Positions 6,427 to 11,920 of a stretch of 11,920 nucleotides of DNA are shown here, one piece after another; the stretch's first letter is position 1; each line of letters opens with the position of its first letter. The notes under the pieces were generated by a model. The model was not told the DNA's origin and did no database searches. It was given only the letters and a program-made list of their open reading frames with translations. A program made the position numbers and the translations under genes. The stretch is from Clostridia bacterium (GTDB taxonomy: Bacteria > Bacillota > Clostridia > Oscillospirales > Acutalibacteraceae), in the NCBI GenBank assembly GCA_024689165.1, contig JAILDS010000038.1:1-11920 (forward strand), given 5' to 3'.

Positions 6427-7655
6427 GCAGATACGTGATAATCGGCAACGGGACCGCCTCCGTCGGCGCGATCGAGGGGATAAGGAGCGTTGATAAAACA
6501 GGCTCGATAACCGTTATCTCCGAAGAAGACCGCCCGGCTTACTGCCGCCCGCTCATATCCTACTATCTCGAAGGCAAGACAAAGCTGGAGAACATCGGCA
6601 TGCGCGGCGCGGATTATTACAGCGACAGCGCGGCCGAGCTGCTCTGCGGGCGAAAAGCCGTCGGCATCGACGCCGACCGGCGGACCGTCGCGCTCGACGA
6701 CGGCGAGGTCCTGCCTTACGACAGGCTGTGCGTCTGCACGGGCTCGTCCCCCTTCGTGCCGCCTTTCGAAGGACTCGGCACGGTCGAAAAGCAGTTCACC
6801 TTCATGACCCTCGACTCCGCCCTCGGGATAGAAAAAAGCATCGACGCTGCGAGCCGGGTGCTCATAGTCGGCGCCGGCCTCATCGGTCTAAAATGCGCCG
6901 AGGGGCTCACGGGCCGCGTCGCGTCCGTCACCGTCTGCGACCTTGCGGACAGGGTACTGTCGAGCATACTCGACGCCGACTGCGCCGCCCTGATGCAGCG
7001 GCATCTCGAGGAGCACGGAATGGAGTTCCTTCTCGGCGACAGCGCGGTCCGTTTCGACGGGAACACCGCGTACATGAGATCGGGCAGGACCGTCGGCTTC
7101 GACGTGCTCATCCTTGCAGTCGGCGTCCGCGCGAACACGTCGCTGATAAGCGGGATCGGCGGGGAGGTCAACAGGGGCATAGTCGTCGACGAAAGAATGG
7201 CGACCTCCGTCGACGGTATATTCGCCGCCGGCGACTGCGCCGAGGGCTTCGACGCCTCGTCGGGCGGCAAAAGGGTCCTCGCGATACTCCCGAACGCCTA
7301 TATGCAGGGCCACGCGGCCGGCGTAAATATGGCGGGCGGCAGCGAGGTCTTCGACAAAGGCATACCGATGAACTCGATAGGCTTTTTCGGGCTGCACGCG
7401 ATGAGCGCAGGCGTTTATGAGGGCGAGATGTACGAGGAAAGGACCGATACATCGATAAAGCGCCTTTTCACTAAGGACGGGCTCCTCAAGGGCTTCATAC
7501 TCATCGGACGCAGCGAACGGGCAGGCATATACACGTCCATGATACGCGAAAAGATCCCGCTCTCATCGGTCGATTTCGAACTGCTGAAAAGGTCCGCGAC
7601 TACCGCCGCATTCCCGCCGGAGTCGCGCCGCAAAATGTTTGGGGGTGCTGTGTGA
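6423..7655 (+). CDS. FAD/NAD(P)-dependent oxidoreductase, glutamate synthase small-subunit role
   Basis: A 410-residue pyridine nucleotide-disulfide oxidoreductase-type flavoprotein. The N-terminal FAD site is YVIIGNGTAS (4-13), the second dinucleotide site is VLIVGAGLIG (146-155), and the C-terminal FAD contact is GIFAAGD (265-271). The overall pattern is closer to NADH:rubredoxin/nitrite reductase-type flavoproteins than to GltD, which carries its own Fe-S region; here the Fe-S part is the separate preceding gene. In context it should oxidise NAD(P)H (or run in reverse) for the synthase. It overlaps the ferredoxin gene by four bases and touches the GXGXG gene by one base. NADH versus NADPH preference cannot be read with confidence. 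Confidence 0.9.
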   Translation: MSRYVIIGNGTASVGAIEGIRSVDKTGSITVISEEDRPAYCRPLISYYLEGKTKLENIGMRGADYYSDSAAELLCGRKAVGIDADRRTVALDDGEVLPYDRLCVCTGSSPFVPPFEGLGTVEKQFTFMTLDSALGIEKSIDAASRVLIVGAGLIGLKCAEGLTGRVASVTVCDLADRVLSSILDADCAALMQRHLEEHGMEFLLGDSAVRFDGNTAYMRSGRTVGFDVLILAVGVRANTSLISGIGGEVNRGIVVDERMATSVDGIFAAGDCAEGFDASSGGKRVLAILPNAYMQGHAAGVNMAGGSEVFDKGIPMNSIGFFGLHAMSAGVYEGEMYEERTDTSIKRLFTKDGLLKGFILIGRSERAGIYTSMIREKIPLSSVDFELLKRSATTAAFPPESRRKMFGGAV

Positions 7656-8377
7656 TGACCTGCGTCCGGGCGGAAAACCTCAGCTACCGCGAGCTGAATG
7701 AGGTCATAAGGAACACTGCCGGGCCATGCTCGATCGAGGGCTGCCGGGGCCAGCGTTTTATCGCCGCAGGCATGTCCGAGGGCGAAATCACAATTCACGG
7801 GGTCCCCGGGAACGCTCTCGGGGCATATCTCAACGGGGCCGGCGTCACGGTCCTTGGGAACGCGCAGGACGCGGTCGGCGACACTATGAACGCCGGCAGG
7901 ATCATCGTCCACGGCAACATCGGCGACGCGGCGGGCTACGCCATGCGCGGCGGCTGCATCTACGTCAGAGGCAACGCCGGGTACAGAGCCGGCATCCACA
8001 TGAAGGCCTACCGTGAAAAGATCCCGAAGCTGATCATAGGAGGCTCTGCAGGCAGCTTCCTCGGGGAATATCAGGCAGGAGGCATCATAGCGGTGCTCGG
8101 GCTCGGGAACGCGGGCGGAAGGATAGTCGGCAATTTTCCGTGCACCGGCATGCACGGCGGCAAGCTTTTCCTCAGATCCGACGCCTCCGACGTCGAATTC
8201 CCAAAAACGGTCGTTGCGCGAAGGGCGAACGAAGAGGATCTGGCAGAGCTCAGGCAAGTCCTGCTTGATTATTGCGCCGTTTTCGGATATGATATCGAAG
8301 AGCTGCTCAACGCCCCGTTCACGGTGGTCTCGCCGGACGAGGGCAACCAGTACCGACAGATGTATGTCGCCAATTAA
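7655..8377 (+). CDS. Glutamate synthase GXGXG-domain subunit
   Basis: A 240-residue protein matching the C-terminal right-handed beta-helix domain of GltB, here a separate gene (GlxC/GltB3 type). The glycine-rich turns repeat as HGVPGNALGAYLNGAGVTV, GNAQDAVGDTMNAGRIIVHG, GNIGDAAGYAMRGGCIYVRG and, later, GGSAGSFLGEYQAGGIIAVL. In large GltB this domain is structural and holds the glutaminase and synthase domains together. I chose ATG 7655, which overlaps the previous stop in TGATG just as at 4477; a GTG at 7652 directly before it is also possible and would add one residue. A run of five G (7641-7645) can serve as ribosome site. An 18-base gap separates it from the glutamine synthetase gene. Confidence 0.92.
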   Translation: MTCVRAENLSYRELNEVIRNTAGPCSIEGCRGQRFIAAGMSEGEITIHGVPGNALGAYLNGAGVTVLGNAQDAVGDTMNAGRIIVHGNIGDAAGYAMRGGCIYVRGNAGYRAGIHMKAYREKIPKLIIGGSAGSFLGEYQAGGIIAVLGLGNAGGRIVGNFPCTGMHGGKLFLRSDASDVEFPKTVVARRANEEDLAELRQVLLDYCAVFGYDIEELLNAPFTVVSPDEGNQYRQMYVAN

Positions 8378-8395
8378 GGATGGTGGAGTACTGCC

Positions 8396-9607
8396 GTGGA
8401 ATACAACAATGATGAGATAATGGAGTACATGCGCGAGGAGGACGTCAAGTTTATCCGCCTCGCCTTCTGCGACGTGTTCGGGAAGCAGAAGAACATCTCC
8501 GTGATGCCCGACGAGCTGCCCCGCGCCTTCAGGTACGGGATCGCGTTCGACGCTTCAGCCATCGCGGGCTTCGGGGACGAAGCACGGAGCGACCTGTTCC
8601 TGCACCCGGATCCCGCCACGCTGACGGTGCTGCCGTGGAGACCCGAGCACGGAAGAGTGGTGCGCATGCTGTCCGACATCACCTATCCAGACGGCAGGAC
8701 TTTCGAGTGCGACACCCGCGCCCTGCTCAAAAAAGCCGTCGCCGAAGCGGCTGAAAAGGGCTTCCGGTTTTCCTTCGGGGCGGAACAGGAATTCTATCTT
8801 TTCAAGACGGACGAATCCGGGTATTCCTCAAAGATACCCTGCGACAACGCGGGATACATGGACATCGCGCCCGAGGACAGGGGCGAGAACGTCCGCCGCG
8901 AGATATGCCTGACCCTTGAACAGATGGGTGTGCGCCCCGAAAGCTCGCACCATGAGGAGGGCCCCGGGCAGAACGAGATAGACTTCAGGTTTTCGGACCC
9001 GCTGACCGCCGCCGATCAGGCCGGACTGTTCCAGACCGTAGTAAGGACAGTCTCTCACAGGAACGGCTACAGCGCGGATTTTTCCGCCAGGCCCCTCGAG
9101 AACGCGCCGGGCAACGGTTTTCACATCAACCTTTCTCTCAGCGGACCGTCCCGTAAAGAGGATTTTTCGTGCATGATAGCGGGGCTGCTGGACAGGATCC
9201 GTGAGATCACCGTTTTTCTGAACCCGACCGAAAACTCCTATGAGCGGCTCGGGCGCAACAAAGCGCCAGGCTACGTGACGTGGTCTAAAGAGAACCGCTC
9301 CCAGCTCGTGCGCATCCCGGCCGCCGAGGGGGAATACAGACGAATAGAGCTCCGTTCGCCGGACCCCTGCGCGAACCCGTACCTTGCTTTCACGCTGATC
9401 ATCCGCGCCGCGCTTTACGGCGTCGAGAACAGGCTCGCCCTGCCCGCCCCGGCTGATTTCAACCTGTACGCGGCGGACCCGGACGGGGTCTCCGCCTTCC
9501 GTAAGCTGCCGTCCTCCCTTGCCGAAGCGAGGGATGCTGCAAAAGCGAGCTCTTTCGTACGCCGGTTCGTTCCCGCCCCGATCGTCGACGCCTACTGCGA
9601 AGGCTGA
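8396..9607 (+). CDS. glnA: Type I glutamine synthetase-like protein with altered flap and short C-terminus
   Basis: A 403-residue member of the type I glutamine synthetase family. The start is GTG with GGAG (8385-8388) seven bases upstream. Metal- and substrate-site motifs are kept: Asp52 in FDASAI, GAEQEFYLF (128-136), SSHHEEGPGQNEIDFRF (183-199), His243 in GFHINLSL, NRSQLVRIP (300-308) and RIELRSPDP (316-324). The flap reads GRNKAP with Lys289 where GYEAP/GxFEAP enzymes have the catalytic Glu. The segment GFGDEARSD (58-66) lacks the Arg found at this place in Bacillus GlnA, and the protein ends about 25-40 residues early. No adenylylation Tyr region is evident. It lies directly before the ANTAR gene, like clostridial glnA-nitR. 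It may be a glutamine synthetase subfamily, another gamma-glutamylamide ligase, or a regulatory paralogue; sequence alone does not decide. Confidence 0.88.
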   Translation: MEYNNDEIMEYMREEDVKFIRLAFCDVFGKQKNISVMPDELPRAFRYGIAFDASAIAGFGDEARSDLFLHPDPATLTVLPWRPEHGRVVRMLSDITYPDGRTFECDTRALLKKAVAEAAEKGFRFSFGAEQEFYLFKTDESGYSSKIPCDNAGYMDIAPEDRGENVRREICLTLEQMGVRPESSHHEEGPGQNEIDFRFSDPLTAADQAGLFQTVVRTVSHRNGYSADFSARPLENAPGNGFHINLSLSGPSRKEDFSCMIAGLLDRIREITVFLNPTENSYERLGRNKAPGYVTWSKENRSQLVRIPAAEGEYRRIELRSPDPCANPYLAFTLIIRAALYGVENRLALPAPADFNLYAADPDGVSAFRKLPSSLAEARDAAKASSFVRRFVPAPIVDAYCEG

Positions 9608-9614
9608 GCCTTCG
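9598..9614 (+). promoter_or_regulatory. Hairpin spanning the glnA stop codon
   Basis: CGAAGGC and GCCTTCG form a perfect seven-pair stem whose three-base loop is the TGA stop codon of the glutamine synthetase gene. No T run follows, so it is unlikely to terminate. It could protect or process the message or tune translation of the ANTAR gene that starts 29 bases later. Confidence 0.4.
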
Positions 9615-9642
9615 GCGATAATAAACGGAAGGAGGGGAAGGG

Positions 9643-10233
9643 ATGCCGCTGCAGCAACGGATATACAGCGTCCTGCTGGTTTCCGCGTCCAGGACCGTGA
9701 CAGGCGCGATCAGAGAACGGCTTCAGCCGTCCCTGTTCTCGCCTGTCCGTGTGGAACAGGACGTCGGCTCCGCGAAGCGCGCCCTCGACGACCGTTCGTA
9801 CGATATAGTAATCGTCAATTCCCCCCTGCCGGACGACGCGGGCGTCCGCTTCGCCATTGACGCCGTCGGCGGCGCGGGAACGGTCGCCCTGCTGCTCATA
9901 CGCGCCGAGTTTTTCGACGAGACTTCTCAGAGGGTATCCGAGCACGGCGTTTTCACCGTTTCGAAACCGGTCTCGGGGACCTTGCTCGACGCTGCGCTGA
10001 ACTGGCTGATCTCCGCCCGCGAGCGTCTGCGCAAGACCGAAAAGAAAACGCTGACGCTTGAAGAAAAGATGGAAGAGATACGGATCGTCAACCGCGCCAA
10101 ATGGCTGCTTATTGAGCGCAGAGGGATGGACGAGCCCTCGGCGCACCGTTTTATTGAAAAACAGGCGATGGACCGCTGCGTCACCCGCAGGACAGTGGCG
10201 GAAGAAATACTCGGCACAGCCTCCGGCGCCTGA
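9643..10233 (+). CDS. ANTAR-domain RNA-binding antiterminator with degenerate receiver (NitR-like)
   Basis: A 196-residue regulator. The N-terminal 125 residues look like a response-regulator receiver: VLLVSASRT (10-18), DIVIVNSPLPDD (54-65) and FTVSKPV (104-110). The phosphoacceptor position is Asn59 rather than Asp and the usual acidic pair near residue 14 is missing, so ordinary phosphorylation looks impossible; Lys108-Pro109 is kept. A helical linker rich in Lys and Glu (about 126-147) leads into the ANTAR three-helix RNA-binding domain (about 140-192), with RAKWLLIERRGMDEPSAHRF (151-170) and TRRTVAEEIL (181-190). ANTAR proteins bind paired RNA hairpins and prevent terminator formation. 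The ATG follows GGAGGGGAAGGG. It is the last gene of the operon, 35 bases after glnA, the position of nitR in Clostridium. Likely targets are the leaders of glnN and of its own operon. Confidence 0.92.
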   Translation: MPLQQRIYSVLLVSASRTVTGAIRERLQPSLFSPVRVEQDVGSAKRALDDRSYDIVIVNSPLPDDAGVRFAIDAVGGAGTVALLLIRAEFFDETSQRVSEHGVFTVSKPVSGTLLDAALNWLISARERLRKTEKKTLTLEEKMEEIRIVNRAKWLLIERRGMDEPSAHRFIEKQAMDRCVTRRTVAEEILGTASGA

Positions 10234-10283
10234 GACGGCGCGGCGCCGCAGAAAGAACTCAACGCCCCACGAGGGTTTTTTTT
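10224..10283 (+). terminator. Possible terminator region after the glt-gln operon
   Basis: CGGCGCC (10224-10230) can pair with GGCGCCG (10242-10248) across the stop codon of the ANTAR gene. Further on, a small CCC-ACGA-GGG stem (10266-10275) is followed by eight T (10276-10283). The stem next to the T run is only three pairs, so termination here is plausible but weak. Confidence 0.35.
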
Positions 10284-10389
10284 GCGTAAAAGGGAATAAA
10301 AAACTTCAGTACGACCGGCACATCCTGCGCTCTCTGCGGCAGGAAGGGCAACGGCATATTTTCCGTCGGAACGCCGCAAAAAACCCGTA

Positions 10390-10418
10390 TTGCTATTTTT
10401 TTCGGCATAATCTATAAT
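10390..10418 (+). promoter_or_regulatory. Promoter upstream of the acyltransferase gene
   Basis: TTGCTA (10390-10395), a 17-base spacer and a consensus TATAAT (10413-10418); transcription would start near 10425. An inverted repeat, GCCG-C-AAAAAA (10373-10383) against TTTTTTT-CGGC (10396-10406), brackets the -35 box. This promoter makes the acyltransferase a separate transcription unit. Confidence 0.65.
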
Positions 10419-10424
10419 ACGGCC

Positions 10425-10625
10425 GTCTGAGCAATCGGCTCACGCGTTTCGCCGGAACGTTCCCGGACGGAAACGGCGGCCCGGGCGGTTTTTGAACAAA
10501 AACGCCGCGCGGCGCCGACTACGCGACGGTTGACCGAGATCAATCGCATATTCGAGTGACAGAACGACAAAATTGGGCCGCGTGCGCATCTCAGCGCTCC
10601 TGCGACCCGGGGAGGTACGGTTTTT
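10425..10625 (+). other. Structured 200-base untranslated leader without a supported gene
   Basis: No convincing coding region. It holds several inverted repeats: TGAGC-AATCG-GCTCA (10428-10442) at the predicted transcript start, CGTTTC...GAAACG (about 10445-10474), CCCGG...CCGGG (10462-10466 and 10481-10485) shortly before TTTTT at 10489-10493, and GTTTTT-GAAC-AAAAAC (10488-10503). Such a layout could include an attenuator, but no known riboswitch was recognised. Confidence 0.4.
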
Positions 10626-11684
10626 TTGAGTGAGAGCGTAAAAAAAGAGAGGATCCTTTATCTCGACGCGCTGCGCGTCCTGGCGTGTTTTTTCGTCGTG
10701 CTGCTGCACCAGTCCGCCCAGAAGTTCGACAAGGTCGATATCGGGTCCTACGAGTGGATGATGTTCAACATCTGGGATTCCGTAACGCGCTGGGCTGTAC
10801 CGATGTTCGTCATGATTAGCGGCGCGCTGTTCCTTTCGCCCGAGAAAAAGCTGAATTACCGGACCCTGTACACCAAGAACCTCGTGCGCATAGCCGTTGC
10901 GTTCGTTTTCTGGTCCGGGATATTCGCTCTTGAGAAATACCTCGCCGGGACCAGGCTCCGCGACGTCGCCTACGGTTTTCTGACCGGGCACACGCACCTG
11001 TGGTTCCTTTACATGATCGGCGGGCTCTATCTGATCGTTCCGCTCCTGCGACACCTCGCCGCGAATGAAAAGCTGACGAGATACTTCCTCGCGCTGTGGG
11101 CTGTCTTTTCCGTCGCCTTCCCCACAGTGATGAGCCTTCTCACGTATTCTTCCACAAGGTATTACGGATGGCTCAGCATCGTCGAGAGCGAGCTCGGGCT
11201 GAAATACGTCTGCGGTTTTTCAGGCTATTTCTTATTGGGATACGTGCTCAGCCGGACGGAGATCCCGAAGAAGCTCCGCGCCGGGTTATACGTCCTGGGC
11301 GTTCTCGGCGCTGCTGCGACGGCCGGGCTGACCTATCTTTACTCAAAAAAAGCGGGCATCCGGTCCGACTACTTCTACGGGGCGTTCAACGCGGGCGTTG
11401 TCTTCACCGCCGCCGCGATATTTGTGTTCTTCCGTTACCATATGCCCTCACTCAAGGACGGTTTTATAAAAAAGTGCCTGCTGACGTTTTCAAAGTGCAG
11501 CTTCGGCATATATATCGTACATCTCAACATCATGTCGTATCTGTGCACGCAGCTCGGTTTCCACGTCCTCAAGGCTAACCCTGCGATCTCTGTCCCGGGA
11601 CTCGCCGGGGTGGTGTTCCTTCTTTCCTTCGCAGTATCCTTTGTTTTCAACCATATTCCTATCGTCAAGAAATATCTTGTGTAG
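10626..11684 (+). CDS. Membrane acyltransferase, acyltransferase family 3 (OafA/WecH-like)
   Basis: A 352-residue, strongly hydrophobic protein with about ten membrane segments. Family 3 marks are the N-terminal RILYLDALRVLACFFVVLLH with His28 as the likely catalytic histidine, THLWFLYMIGGLYLIVPLLR in the middle, and FGIYIVHLNIM near the C-terminus. Members transfer acetyl or succinyl groups to surface sugars, lipids or cell-wall polymers; the substrate here cannot be told. The start is a TTG at 10626, chosen because GGGGAGG (10609-10615) lies ten bases upstream and no in-frame ATG or GTG lies near. It has its own promoter and no visible link to nitrogen metabolism. Confidence 0.85.
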   Translation: MSESVKKERILYLDALRVLACFFVVLLHQSAQKFDKVDIGSYEWMMFNIWDSVTRWAVPMFVMISGALFLSPEKKLNYRTLYTKNLVRIAVAFVFWSGIFALEKYLAGTRLRDVAYGFLTGHTHLWFLYMIGGLYLIVPLLRHLAANEKLTRYFLALWAVFSVAFPTVMSLLTYSSTRYYGWLSIVESELGLKYVCGFSGYFLLGYVLSRTEIPKKLRAGLYVLGVLGAAATAGLTYLYSKKAGIRSDYFYGAFNAGVVFTAAAIFVFFRYHMPSLKDGFIKKCLLTFSKCSFGIYIVHLNIMSYLCTQLGFHVLKANPAISVPGLAGVVFLLSFAVSFVFNHIPIVKKYLV

Positions 11685-11778
11685 GACGCGCCCCCGTGAA
11701 TAACGTTTTTTACGGCGTTCGTACAGCTCCGGTCCTGAAAGGACAATAAACCCGGGTGTTCCGGAAAGGTCGGTCGGC

Positions 11779-11920
11779 ATGACGTTAAAAGATCTCAAAA
11801 CAGGCGAATCCGCTTTGGTAACGGCCGTCGGCGGCAGCGGCGCCCTGCGTCAGCATTTCCTCGATATGGGCATAATCCCCGGCACCGAGGTATCCGTCGT
11901 AAAGTACGCCCCCTTGGGCG
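11779..11920 (+). CDS. feoA: FeoA-family ferrous iron transport protein A (5' part)
   Basis: Only the first 47 codons are in the window. MTLKDLKTGESALVTAVGG, then ALRQHFLDMGIIPGTEVSVV, is the SH3-like beta-barrel pattern of FeoA, including the L.DMGI.PG.EV signature. These small cytoplasmic proteins (about 75-85 residues) assist the FeoB iron transporter, so feoB may follow outside the window. GGAAAGG (11763-11769) is a modest ribosome site before the ATG. The 94 bases between the acyltransferase stop and this start show no clear promoter, Fur box or terminator; a short stem GTCC-TGAA-GGAC precedes the gene. Confidence 0.85.
   Translation, partial: MTLKDLKTGESALVTAVGGSGALRQHFLDMGIIPGTEVSVVKYAPLG

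Noticed and set aside
10348..10355. GCAACGGC resembling the shared hairpin core
   Set aside because: The flanking bases (C opposite A) do not form a stem, and it lies upstream of the nearest promoter.
10058..10417. 119-codon open frame running from the ANTAR gene into the intergenic gap
   Set aside because: It overlaps the ANTAR coding sequence in another frame, and the part beyond 10233 has no recognisable protein features.
10452..10466. Possible GG-AACGTT-CC hexaloop hairpin of AnnGnn type in the acyltransferase leader
   Set aside because: The stem needs a bulged C to continue, the core does not match the other three hairpins, and the sequence is better read as a plain palindrome or a seven-base loop.

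Overview
The window is a nitrogen-assimilation locus from what looks like a GC-rich anaerobic Firmicute (Clostridia). The evidence is gene content and architecture: a type III glutamine synthetase, a glutamate synthase split into separate domain proteins with many Fe-S clusters, a short type I glutamine synthetase followed by an ANTAR antiterminator (the order known for glnA-nitR in Clostridium), sigma70-like promoters and strong Shine-Dalgarno sites. I cannot assign a genus.

Layout. On the minus strand, reading from about 3142 down to 1, are glnN (type III glutamine synthetase) and an ammonium transporter cut by the window edge. On the plus strand, 3380-10233 is a tightly packed seven-gene operon: glutaminase domain, ferredoxin-FMN synthase domain, a four-cluster ferredoxin, an FAD/NAD oxidoreductase, a GXGXG domain, a type I glutamine synthetase-like protein and an ANTAR regulator. 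The first five together form one split glutamate synthase. After a 392-base gap with its own promoter come an unrelated membrane acyltransferase and the start of feoA.

The most interesting part is the divergent intergenic region 2970-3379. Both promoters match the sigma70 consensus well, and both transcripts should begin within a few bases of a small hairpin with a six-base loop of form AnnGnn, the signature described for ANTAR-protein RNA targets. In each case the hairpin overlaps the 5' arm of a long intrinsic terminator, so the two folds exclude each other. The glnN leader carries this module twice in tandem (identical 17-base core, 57 bases apart); the glt leader carries it once. All three share the core GCAA(A/C)GGCGU. 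The ANTAR protein encoded at the end of the glt operon is the obvious candidate ligand. It would then control ammonium uptake, both glutamine synthetase genes, glutamate synthase and itself by antitermination.

Two proteins depart from their families: the type I glutamine synthetase has Lys where the catalytic flap Glu is expected and ends early, and the ANTAR protein has Asn in place of the phosphoacceptor Asp. All RNA folds were paired by hand, family comparisons are from memory, and no search or folding program was run.
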